Below, in pieces: positions 27,536 through 39,700 of a DNA stretch of 64,000 nt. Numbering within the stretch: position 1 is the first letter of the stretch; every line of letters begins with the position of its first letter. The notes below the pieces were generated by a model that made no database searches, was not told the origin of the DNA, and saw only the letters and a program-made list of their open reading frames with translations. The translations under genes were made by a program, and so were the position numbers. This DNA is from Pectinophora gossypiella (taxonomy: Eukaryota > Arthropoda > Insecta > Lepidoptera > Gelechiidae): the NCBI RefSeq assembly GCF_024362695.1, contig NC_065404.1, positions 8,968,604-9,032,603 of the forward strand, read 5' to 3'.

Positions 27536-30500
27536 TATAGAAAATTTTGTTTCTACCTATCTCCACCTTTCCTCAATCAGCTTAGGTATTGTTTGAATAT
27601 AAAAAAAAACATTTATAAAAATCAATTTCGTTTTTTTGTCCTAAATTCTCCAATACGGGCCATAGTCTAGTGTTCACACCTATGGTACGACTGCTAGGTA
27701 CGTATTTATCTAGGCATCCCAGAATTCGGGCGTTTCTCCCGCGGGGAAACTGGGTCAAGTTGTCTGTTGCTAATGTAATCCTGCGCCTTTATTCGCAACC
27801 GTTTTACTTTATAACATCCCAACTTTATACATTTCCAAAGGTAAACAATCTAACTTTAACTATACTTCTCCCGGATTCACTGGAATTAATTAAAAAGTTA
27901 ACGCAAGATAGGTTGTGGTCGTTCAGAGAATGCGCTGTGGTTTGGTTACTTAATTAAAGATAGACGATTGAAATTTGTATTATATTATCTAAGGTCCCAA
28001 AACAGACTCTAACAGACATGATTTATTAATATGTCTCTTACTACTTGTACTTATCTTAATTTTCACGAAAAAGACACAACTTAGGTACTTATTCAAGTAG
28101 GTATGTTACATTAAACAAATGTTAGCCTAGCAATGAAAATGTACTTACTACAATTTGACGTCTATATCAGGTATCGAATGCTGTGGGACTCAAAACGTCA
28201 ATCTATAGTACTTACGGATCCCATAGCATTGTATGTAACAATAAGCACCAATAGATGTGCGGCCGAGTTAATTATGTGGATCGTCAAAAGCGCCGCCCGC
28301 CAGCACACTGAAAGGGCACATTGTGCTCTCACAGCCGCACGCGCAGCTTCACATATGCCTCTAATTAACTTATAAACGCTGAATAGATAATAAACGGATG
28401 AATACACTGACACAACCACTCCATTTTAGATACATATTAAGACAATATGATGCGCAGTTTCTTGTACTAATGCAGTCATGAGCACGTTAACACCGAGTGA
28501 GTATCAACTTCAAACATATGCGTGGATGGGATTCAAATGGGTTCCAGACACGACGAATTATGGACGTTGCGAAACAAGAATCAAAGGGAGTCAGTACTAG
28601 ATCGGTATTGCCACTGCGACACAGATTTACGACTGACCCACAAATCGTGTGTATGTTTAGAGTCACTAGTAGGCGGCAAGTAGTTGTGTCTATAGAATGT
28701 ACTTAATTGTTGAATTAGGTGACAATGAACTTGAGGCGATGTTTGTCCGGGCGGCCGGCGCAGCGGCGCGGGCGCGGCCCGTGGGCGGTGCACTTGTTCT
28801 TGCGCAACGTTTTGGGAAGCTTGGGGTCTGTGTGTGCGCATGCGACAACACCATCAACTCGTCTCTACATTAGCATTCTACCGTTAACTCTACTACTTGC
28901 CAAGGCAACCTAACCATGTCGTACATACAAAACGATAGATAACAATGTCGCGCTGCCTATTTTGATACGTAATAAATTAAGTTGCACTATTAAACGTGGC
29001 AGCCTTTATTAGTTTACAGCTGCGTAACTAAAGCCTATAGATAAATATAATTGAATCGCGAGATAATAATGAAATATACCTAGGCATTTTGAAATTTATT
29101 GTTCATTAAAATACGGGTGCTATTAAAATGAATGAGCTGTCATCGATCTGCATATTAAAAGAGGTATTTCATCAGAAAATGGATTATGGAAACAATGGAT
29201 TGGAGGAATAATGCAGGTCATATAGTGAGGTGAGCATGTATTGGCGCATGCTGCATAGGTACTGCATAGTGCGGGCGATAAGATCGGTCCGCGAGCGACC
29301 CAGCCGACAACGTCGTGCTCGCTCGCTACCGGAGTACGGACCACTCAATGCATGACATTCATAATTCACGTGGTTAACATGCGACCTGACTTCCATAAGA
29401 ATATTTACACGCCACTTGAAAGGTTGCATCGGCTCGTACTTCGTAACGCGATCATAGAGAGCACAGAACCAAAGAGGTCGCCTTAGAGACACTGTAGGTT
29501 TTTCAACGCTTGTTTAACACCATTTAAACAGCCTAAATATTGTCGTGTATACTCTAGCATACTACGGTATTGGGTGAGTTTACTATGAGCACCAACTAGA
29601 TAGATAGGACACCAACCAAGTTTTTAAAACTTATGAAATGCGGAAAAGCAAGCCTGGGACTATCGATTGCCTAGAAGCCTCTTACCTTAAGTACCTAGCT
29701 ATAACAAAACCTACCTATAAAAAAACCTTGCCCTTTAAAAAGGATCAGGGAAAAAGTGTTGCAAATCGGCCACCCATTGGCCTGGTCATGACTTAACTTT
29801 TACGATCGGCAGATGGTACTAAACCGCAAACTGCTCGTGATTATATTACAAGAGTCGTCTAATCTCACTTCGTTCGCAGCATCTGTCGTGGGCGCGAAGA
29901 AATTTGATCCGCTGTCTCCAATACGCGAGAAAAAAGGAAAATAAAGGCGAGTCATATCAAAGCGGAATGTTGACCGCCGCCGACTGCGACCAATTACGTC
30001 TTATTGTGCTCATTAGGAGCCGCGTGGGAAAACACGGATATCCTCACAAACGAGTGAACCGTGCCAACAAACGAAAGGAAAAGCTATCTGGTCCAAGCCA
30101 AATTAATATTGCCATTATATGTCACGAGATGAAAAATATCACGATGTTTAGGTGTGTTATCTCTCGCCTGTTATTACATTACCTACAGGTACTAATGAAT
30201 TGCATTTCCGACGCGTATACGTATGTAAGTAGGTATTGAATTTTTGTTGTATGGATATGAATCGGTGGATATCGTGTGCACACGTTTTAAAACTTGTGCT
30301 CTTTTCAAAGAACTTTAACATTGTATGAAGTTTTGGTGTAGGAAAGACGACGATAAAGATCCTATACATATGAACTCGTATTTAACGTTTATAAGTGACA
30401 AAAAGACACTCATTTTAAAATCCCGAATGAAATAGGTTGAAGTGGCGCAATGCCAAAGGTAACACAAAGGGAAATATGCGCCGCTCTGCCCAAACAGTTC

Positions 30501-30737
30501 AGTAGGTCATGCATGAGAAATAAATACATGAACGAACCACGATTTCAGAAGCTGCAATAAGCGAATTGCATTTCTGGTTTACGAGGTAGCTAACAAATGT
30601 TACACCTACCAATGCAATGTGTGATAACGATAAAATTTTATGTTACAGTAAGGAAAGGAAATGTATTGTGTGTAGGTAATATGTTACATTATGGACATAC
30701 GAGTAGATGGGTAACCATTCACTCACTAGTTACCTTA
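27536..30737. other. Non-coding with one GC-rich island
   Basis: 28735-28835 is GC-rich and open on both strands. On minus it reads PKLPKTLRKNKCTAHGPRP and on to a stop after a fair acceptor, but no family is recognised. Confidence 0.4.
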
Positions 30738-30750
30738 AGACAAGATAGTA

Positions 30751-31097
30751 CGGCCGGCAGAGAGTACGGCCTCCGTGGTCCAGTAGCCTGAACGTTGGAC
30801 TCACGATCCGGAGGTCCCGGGTTCAAATCCCGGTGGGGACACATCAAGAAAATCGTTTTGTGATCCCTAGTTTGGTTATATGACATTACAGGCTGATCAC
30901 CTGATTATCCGAAAGAAAGATGATCCGTGCTTCGGAAGGCACGTTAAGCCGTTGGTGCCGGTTACTACTTACTGATGTAAGTTAGTAGTCGTTACATGAG
31001 CCATGTCAGAGGCCTTTGACAGCTCTATAGTAACCCTGACACCAAGGTTGATGGGGTTGGTAATCCACCACACAACTCACATGATAGAAGAAGAAGA
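30751..31097 (+). mobile_element. tRNA-derived SINE, different 3' body, 13-bp target duplication
   Basis: The tRNA-like head (GGTTCAAATCCCGG as B box) and proximal body match the other SINEs. The distal part is different (CATGTCAGAGGCCTTTGACAG, TGACACCAAGGTTGATGGGG) and ends in a GAA repeat. Flanked by AGACAAGATAGTA at 30738-30750 and 31098-31110. Confidence 0.9.
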
Positions 31098-31110
31098 AGA
31101 CAAGATAGTA

Positions 31111-32074
31111 ATAAAAGTGATTGTAAGATGGTTTTGCATATGCCTTTACGGAATATAAAAAAAAATTAAAACTAACAGCGTTTACCCAGATTTTAGATAA
31201 TTCAACTTCAATTTGAAATGTAGATACGTCATGGGTAACTTAGCAGGTACTTATTTAAAATGAAGTAATTAGAAGTATCTATTGAAATATTCTCGGTAGG
31301 TAGGTACGAATTTGTATGGCAATGCATGTGTTACAACACATACATAGGTGTTTGCATAGGTGTACTGTGTTTGCTTCATTTTCATCTACTCGTGTTAGGA
31401 AATGTGTATTACTATAGATTATTATCTCTACATCGTAGTAAACAACATACTACTCGTACGTGGACTAATTTTAAGGCGTGACAGAAAATTCAAATTTTTA
31501 ATTACGTAGAATGGTCCACGGTTAAATAATGTGGACGAAGAAAGTTGCATTATCCACATTTTCACCTACCCCAGAAGATCGTGGCGTGAAGGTTTATAAC
31601 TAACAAAAAAAAAGTGATGCTAAGTTATGTTGGTTATTCATATAAGTAGGTATAACTGTACAGCACCGTATCGTATTCCATTTTCACTATATTTATTTCT
31701 CGCTAAGGTTGAATAGAAGAAATTGCTATTTAGCAGCAAGACCGCCTAATGTATTTCTGTTGTCATTTCGTAATTGACCTTTATGTTGTGTGTTCGGGCA
31801 ATAAAGTGTTTTGTAAGTAAGGTACTCACCCATTTTTATTATGTTTTACATAGATGAGTTTCACGCTTTTTTACGATATCTTAAACGTAATCCAGGGACA
31901 TTTACCTACTTTTATAGATTGCGTCTTGGAGTTATTAAATAAATCGCATATTTCAGTCCATGTGACTTAAGTTTTTTTATTTATACTTGTGTTTTAAAAA
32001 CTATAGTAGGTAAGTTAATTAGTAAGTAGTAAAAGATATCCACCCACCAGTATGAGATGAAGAGGAGCACTCAC
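31111..32074. other. Putative intron, nothing recognised
   Basis: AT-rich sequence downstream of the MPWNC exon on the minus strand. Confidence 0.45.
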
Positions 32075-32125
32075 GCGGCATGTCGGCGGCGGAGGCTCGT
32101 ATCCCCACAAGCAGTTCCAAGGCAT
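32075..32125 (-). CDS. Candidate alternative first coding exon (MPWNCLW...)
   Basis: ATG at 32123-32125 starts 17 codons (MPWNCLWGYEPPPPTCR) that end CGC|GTGAGT, phase 0. Both this peptide and the one at 33.4 kb begin MPW, then Cys at position 5 and Trp at position 7, and both end in phase 0. That is what a duplicated alternative first exon of one gene would look like. Its phase fits the C1 exon. Confidence 0.45.
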
Positions 32126-33428
32126 GGCTGTTCATTACCCACTCCCCATCTTACCCGCTTATTATTACATCAATATTTATTTTTATTTATTTATTTACAC
32201 CTCATTTTTAACGTCATTTTTTTATTTTTCAAATCACTTTTGAAAAAAGAAAACTGTTTTTGCTTTTTTTTTAACTGCCAGTATATGAAGCATTATGAAG
32301 ATATGTTTTGTTTTTTTTTAATGTAGAGTACGTTCGCCGGTAATAGAGGCAGGTGCAGTGCGGGTGTGCGGGTACACGGGCGCTCTAAGACTGAGCCGCG
32401 TTCCCAGCTGATTCGTTCTCCTACATCTAGTAGCAGTACTGCAAGCCCGGATTTTTTTCGAAAAAGATTATGTAGAATTAAAGACATTATGTAGGTTCCT
32501 AAAGGTATTTATGTGTTTTACATAAAGATAACAGTATTATTCGCGTTATCAATTTAAAATGACATTTATAACGATCTTCGGTCAAAAGTTATTTTTATTT
32601 TATTAGATACTAACTAGTAAACTAAAAGTAAATAATGAAATAGCTACAGTAAGGAAAATGAAGAAATTAATTAACGGGACAGTGCAGGTACCTAATGCGT
32701 TATTAGTAGTAGAGGCTGACCATTCCTGGACTTCCGTTACGAGCGGACCCTCATAAATATTGTACCATTGTCGCCTACTACGACAAAAAGTGATCTTTTG
32801 TCAACGATTTTACGAGGATCATGTCACTTACATTACGAAAATCGAGAAAGATATTTCGTATTCGAATCATCTATCAAAGGTATGATAATTATATGAACTA
32901 TGTTTGTAAGTAACATTAACAAATACCGTAGGTTTAAAACATCGGCAATCATAACTACTTACAAGTATACACCTGCATTACCACTTAACCCCTGGCATGC
33001 TTACTAACATAATTTAGATCGTATTATTTTTATGGATATGACATTAACATGCATACAGCACTTAAAATCCATTAAAACAAACCTCGGGGATTATGTCGGA
33101 CTACCAACATTATCTCGGCACGATTGTCCCACTATAACTTTCCAATCGTGTAGGCAAGTTTGTCACTTATGAATTCTGTAATGGGTTCATTGACTATCCT
33201 CTATCTTCAAATTATGTCTATAAAAAACTAGAACAGCGTGTGAACTTACCGGGTGGTAAGGACAGTTGGATGTCCCTCTGTGGGAGGTCACAAGAACAAC
33301 AATATGAAATAATTATGTGTATTACATACATTGAAATAACTCATGTTGTTGTTTGTTTTAATTACATATTCAAATGAGGCGCTTAGATCATCTAGATACT
33401 AAAGGTGGTAAAACAAACAATAACGAAC

Positions 33429-33506
33429 CTGCACCAACAATTGCAGTGGCGGGCTGACCGCAAGCGGCCGCTGGCGCTCGCGCGACCACGGACAACACCA
33501 GGGCAT
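33429..33506 (-). CDS. Candidate alternative first coding exon (MPWCCPW...)
   Basis: ATG at 33504-33506 starts 26 codons (MPWCCPWSRERQRPLA and on) that end CAG|GTTCGT, phase 0. A CpG-rich block (33710-33960) lies 200-450 bp upstream on the transcribed strand and could be its promoter and 5' UTR. The neighbouring cysteines could be lipidated. The phase fits the C1 exon at 11664-11772. Confidence 0.45.
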
Positions 33507-33709
33507 GCTTCTGATATTACGATCGGTCTTTGCACTTCTGACCTCTCCGCATAATTGTGCTAAGTACCTATTCACACCACTGCAAAACCTTATCAATAAA
33601 GACGATAACTGTTAACAATGTTTCTTCAAAATAATGGAATTGAACAGTGCCGAAAGTTTACGAAACGCCGGCATTTTATGTATTTGGGTGAAGCGTTAAG
33701 TAGCACTGT

Positions 33710-33960
33710 TTATTGTGTGAGTAGGGAACTAGCGAGCGATGTTCGCGAGACCGGTGTGCGTGCAACAGGATAGCGGGACGTACGCATGCGTGCGTGCGAG
33801 CGGGCGCGTGGCTCGGGACTGTCGGCCGGGACTCCTCGGGACTCCGGGATTGCGACCCATCTACGTCTAGAAACACTCGCACATTTCCAACAGTCCCACA
33901 GCCGGCACAACGCGCCGCCACCCGCCGAGAACGCTCGCAGGATAAGAGCCGTAACCAATT
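33710..33960 (-). promoter_or_regulatory. CpG-rich block, possible promoter
   Basis: About 250 bp with many CpG dinucleotides in an AT-rich surround, just upstream of the MPWCC exon. It is open in several frames because of its composition, not because it codes. Promoter function is inferred from position. Confidence 0.3.
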
Positions 33961-35796
33961 TCGAACACCTAGTGTTCGACATGAATGAACCGCACGTCGC
34001 TCCAATGAAAATATTACGCTGTAATTCTTATTGCCTTATTAGGTCTTTACCTATGAAAACGCTGTATTTTTTTAGGAAGTTCATTAATGTATCCGCTACA
34101 AATTCCCTGGGCAGAAGGCAGGACAAACTCTTATCCCCCTTATAAAATTTCTCCATTTCCAAAAAAAAAGTAAACCACTGATTTTCTGCCCTAAGGCAAG
34201 GACTGACGAATATGGTGGGGACGGAGAGAAGCTGTAGTTATTCATTGAGCTTTAATTTAAAACTAATTTGAATTTGACTTTATGCAGTAAAGTGTCACAT
34301 AAGCTTACCTAGCTAAACACGTGTACACGCGCTTGTTGATTAGATAACAAGAAACATCTTGCTTACAATTTCGGAGTTTTAAGATAATTAAATATTATGA
34401 TGTTCCCTAGTCGCTTATGAGCAAACGTAGGTACCTACATAGATACAACTAATAATCGCTAATGGGGAGCTACTGGTACGAATTCCCGCCTTTCCCCTTA
34501 ATATGGATATATATTATGTAGAATATTATGGCAGGTGACCAGCCCATCGCCTGTTAATGGTTCATCGTGTTAGGACAATACATACCAACGACTGTCGGTT
34601 TTTACAACATACCCGAGAAGATAAACAGCTGAACGTGTTCTATTATTCTGTGTTAAGTTTTTCGTCGTCCCTGGTCTAGCATGGAAGCACGCATAAGTTT
34701 ACTAAATACATTACTTACATTACAATGAATACCTAGCTTTTGCCTGAAGGCTTTGTATAGGCAATGATTACCCTTGTAAATAGGGGGCGAGCCTACAAAT
34801 CCTAGAAACCGTGTGATATCAATTATCTATGATCCAAATATGAATTGAAATTCATAAAGTAAAGTAAAGTAGAAGTCAATTCGAACCCCGAGACACTACG
34901 ATAGATTTAATTTTGTGGATACATATTTATATTTATTGGATACAATTTACTTATTGTATAATTATGTACTTACTGAACAAATTCTCGAAAATATGCTCAT
35001 CACTAGATCGGATGCCTACCTAATTCAGTAAGTATATTTGAGCGCACGTCCGGGGGGAATTTAGGCCAATTTACATGCAATTCCGCGCGACCTCGTCAAT
35101 TAATTTACCTTATCGGCAGTGGATGCGTTAATCAGGCCAAATTAACGCTCAACTTAGCAAAGGTCGACCCTTATATCTATCCGTATGGAGAACCAAGGCT
35201 CTGACATTGCACGTATTAGAAACAGCTATGCATTGATTAGCTGTGAATATATTAGTCGCCGACCAATACAAATTGCATACATAATCATACGCCCATAATC
35301 GTTATTAGGGTGGGCAGAGACAGAAGACAACTTGCAGCTAGTCTGTGCCGTCATCATTATGATTCACATTAGAACGTAGATAATTAAAGAATACGATCCC
35401 TTAGCCGGGATGATATTGTATATTATTTTTATTTTCGTTCGTTCCTAATGAGCTTGAATAAGCTTAGCATTAAATACTAGGAAATATATGCGAGTTAAGC
35501 GAGCGACTTGAATACTCTGACAACTGATATACTCTAGCCTAGCCTTTAAGAATTATTATTTTAAAGTGTGTATATGTAGGTTTAGGGACATACTTATTAC
35601 TATATGATATAAATAAATAAACGCATTTACCAAGACCGGTGGTATTCTCCATTTCAAAGGCGTACAATATTGTACAATATTTTAGATGAGTTGCTTCAAT
35701 GTGGCCATTTTAACCTCCCCTGTACACAGTTATTGGGTCGTAGGTATAACATAATGCTTACTTATAGACTAACAATACAAACGTTTTGACACTTAC
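33961..35796. other. Intergenic or intronic, repeat fragments only
   Basis: AT-rich, with the repeat fragment at 34765-34880. A segment at 35684-35745 (TTGCTTCAATGTGG) is shared with 12712-12760. Confidence 0.4.
34765..34880. repeat. Fragment of dispersed repeat
   Basis: Diverged copy of part of 8360-8590 (GAAACCGTGTGATATCAATT and GAATTGAAATTCATAAAG). Confidence 0.45.
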
Positions 35797-35964
35797 CCCT
35801 TCCAGTAGCACTTCTTTTTTGTTCTTATGAAAACGCCACCAATATTTCATGTTAGTTGGATTAACTGCACTGTATATCACTACTACACTTGCCGCTACGA
35901 AGGAGGCTATCAAATAGTATATTTTGTTCGATATAAAATCGTACACCAAGTCAATAGAGTACAT
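35797..35964 (-). CDS. Candidate first coding exon with membrane anchor, unknown gene
   Basis: ATG (35962-35964, A at -3) opens 56 codons that end at a strong donor GGG|GTAAGT, phase 0. The peptide has one clear transmembrane segment (about residues 16-35, IYYLIASFVAASVVVIY) followed by a basic stretch (KYWWRFHKNKKE), the pattern of a signal-anchored protein with its basic side in the cytosol. I do not recognise the family; the onset resembles N-termini of membrane-bound enzymes such as short-chain dehydrogenases, but no catalytic exon was found downstream. Confidence 0.4.
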
Positions 35965-36770
35965 CGTATTTAAAAATCATTGTGGAGCAGCCTGTCACAT
36001 CGACTTTCAAATTACTCGTGGGAAAGTTGAGAGAGGCACGGGAGTCCCTTACTACCCTGTCTACCTTTACTGAAACTCTAAAATAGAATGAACGATAAAC
36101 GGTTTTGTGGCGTAAACCCCGTTGCCATTGGTACAACAACCGAAGCTGTTAATTTAAATTAGCGCACTGGTACAACAGTGTTAATTAGACAACTCATAGC
36201 CCCGAAAATTCTGAATGAAGTAAACAAATGAAGGCGCCATGTTTATCTTCCTTTGGGACTTGTCATAGAAAGAACAATTTCGTTCCCAATACAAATAAGT
36301 TTGTATAGACTTATAATTATAACTAAATACATGCAGAAATAAAAACGCTCATTATTTAGATATTAATATATTTTCGAATCTAAAATGTACAAAAAATACA
36401 ACTTAAACGTAATGTACTCATAACGCCTGTTTTCATCAATGAATAAAACATTACAATTGGAATATCGCGGAGATATTACAGTACAGTGTGTGATTTCATT
36501 AATTGACGAATACCGAGTGGTAAATGTCCTGGAACAAGCTGCTAGGAACGAACGGAGCGCAAGCCACACCCATACTACTCATTGTTAAAATACTCTATTT
36601 TTTATTATATTCCTTTTGTATTTATCCAACTTTTATACCAAAAATAATAAATTCGATTTCGCTAATATCAGGGCGGTTGTGTAAAGGCTTCGATAAGACA
36701 TTGGATGTACCCATATACAGCTGTACAGTTTGTTTTACTCTTAAAAATAAACATAACGACCTATATTAAA

Positions 36771-39700
36771 TTTATTATTTAATCAACCATCACTTTTATA
36801 ACAACTTTGGTTGTGTATTCTACTCGTAAAAATATAATGTATCTTAGCTATGTACAATATATAAACAGACATACATACAATGCTTAGAAATGCACAGCAA
36901 CACAAGAGGCCTTAACTAACATCTCATCAACTAAATAACACAGACTTAACGGCCACCCGCAAAAAAGATATTTGCGTACAGCTAAGACTAGTTTGTTTCC
37001 ATTCAACGTTTTATAATGCGCCGACGCAGCAGAGTGCTTGGCTGGCACCGAGAGCTCCGTAGAGTGTACAGGGGTACAGCCCACGCGGCAAGCGCCAGGT
37101 AAGAATCACTGTGGATGTTCCAACAATCGGCCAGCGGGACCTCTAAAGCCTACAAAATTAAGTATCCGCAAAAATCCTTTTTGCAACTGACCAACATTTA
37201 AGATCACTTTGCATAGTTTTAGAAAAACATAACTAGCTCGTATACATAACCTATAACAAAATGTCATGCCTAAAATGTACACAATACAAAAATACCCTCG
37301 GTCATAGACGACAGGCCAAGACAAGAGGCACGATTTTATACAAAAAATAAAATCACACGTACGGGAATAATACCTCATTGTGTTAGCGACTGTCATCCAA
37401 CTATAATAATATAAATATTTATCACACTTAAAAAATCTTACAGAGGAATTTAATGTCAGTTAGGATAATAATAATAATAGCAAAAATTAACGATAAAGTA
37501 TGTTATACATGAATTAAAAACGTCGTACTAATTATGTTTTTCCCTGAAACAAAGATTCCCGTACACATCAACGTTTCTATTACTTATGCAAAGTGATCGC
37601 AGTCTTTACCCACAGAGTAAATTTAATTTTGTTAAAAATAACTTCTATTATACACCGACGTATCACATTGTACACAGTCCAATTTGGTATCTTGCTGTAT
37701 CATTGGATGGAAGATTTGGACCCTATTATGTTTTAGCTATATAAATTTACTCTGTGCAAAAAGACAAATCTTAAATCCAAAAAAAATATTCGTTATTCCA
37801 ATCTTCTTACATAAAATTCCATATAATATAACATTTCAATATAGACCAATTTTATCAGAGATGTAAAATATTGTAAAATCTATTTGCCTTTATAATATTT
37901 TTTTTTCACATTTAGTTTCGAAAGGTCCATTAAATTTTATTATAAGCCAAGATTCTTTAAAAAGTTCATACGGCAATCACTATTTCATACAAAACCGTAA
38001 ACATGCATCCATCACTTAGCAGCACTTGTTATATTTTGTATTCTTCGTGTATGTTCGTGTATAACGACGTTTAGTATCTGTTTGTACAACACAGTGTGAA
38101 TAATTTGCTTACGATGACGTACAACTATAACCCGTTACACCGAGATGAATATTAATATGGTTATTGGCCAATTGGAATTTGATTATTTTAAAGCAAATAA
38201 CGTTAGACGTCCAAGTTACATAAATACACTGATTTTAATAAATATTTAAATCTTCGTTGATGATTTCGAATACAGCCACCTTTTTAAATTCTTTATTCTC
38301 CCTTTGCATGTAAAGTTATGAAGAAGTTATATGAGAATGTTTAACAGTATAGGTATACTTTTATATTTATAGAGGTTTAATCAGTCACTTGTAACAAGTG
38401 GTGGCAATTCAGTATTCTCAGACCTGGAAGACATTTTATTGAAATTGTTTTATTTTTTGCAGACACTTTAATTTTTGTACATTCACTTCCTATGTGTAGG
38501 GTAGTCCAACATCTACAAATGCACGTAAGTACATCTTTTTATTATTCAAAAGACGGTTCGTCATTCTTCTAGAGTGTCTTAGTTTTTAAATTTTTACATA
38601 TAGGTTTAATTGTAACGACTTAAAAATATGTTTATCGATGTAAAACACTTCTATATTTAAAGACTTTCTTTATATGGATCTAGTTGTCTAACTGAAATAC
38701 AAAATTGCCACTTTAGCGATGTTTATATAAATGTAAGTTCTACGTCTTATTTTTACTTGTCTTCTATTTTATTATATCTTTTATCGAATGCGTTGAAAAA
38801 ATATGTTTTATATGTAATGTTGAGGCACCTAAGCTTTATTGCGGCTCGAGTTATTTACAATTTACGGAAAAACTCAAGTATTACAATGCATGTAATGGAC
38901 GTGTTTTACTTTAATCTCAGTGAGATACGTGTGTTCGTAAATCTGTAAAAAATATAGCCTTTATGTACAATTTCATTATCTTGTCATTATCATGTTATCC
39001 ATCTAGCGATCTGATAAATATACATCTTCATTTCAAATATACTATGTAAGTAATATGGACTAATCGTCAACTATTTACCGTAACGTCGTCACCCGTCACG
39101 TCCCAAGGCCATCACTTGTACTTTATTGGTTTGATATCCACCTAGGTAGCCTGCCTCGCCTCCTCCTCCAAGTAAGTGGAATGAAATGTAATATTGCTAC
39201 AGTTGACAGACACTGTAAAGCTTTATTTCACTAATTACTTTAACCGAGGCGTATGTTATCCTTCAAATTTTACTCAAATAAAAATGTCAAACGAAATTGG
39301 TCGGTGGCCTACTCCTGAGAACTATTTTATTTCATAATGGTACAAAAATATTTTTTTTATTTTCTAAACAGTTATTCGTTTATCGGTTTTATGGATACTC
39401 TCTATATTTTATTTGTACGTTCATCATTAGGTAGGTAATATTACAACACATCACAATTTACTTTTAAGTGTAGTCTACATGCTATAATGGTTGGTGTTTT
39501 GTGAGAGTATCGAATTATAGTAACTTATCGAAGAGACTCTACTAGTCGTCTCCAACATCTAAGTGAGCAAAACCCCCATAATTATTTTAAGTACTTTTGT
39601 CATATCCTTTTTAATTTATCGCCCCAAGCTAGTATCAATTAATCACTGGATTTTAAAGTCACGATGCAACTTTAGTTTCATGGAATCTGGTAGTAACAAC

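Noticed and set aside
30772..30843. tRNA-like sequences at the heads of SINEs (also near 8250, 8885 and 47260)
   Set aside because: B boxes are present but the cloverleaf is degraded and each continues into a SINE body.
36363..36569. Overlapping frames on both strands after the tai 3' region
   Set aside because: Both read like proteins for 50-70 codons but neither has splice sites or a known relative.
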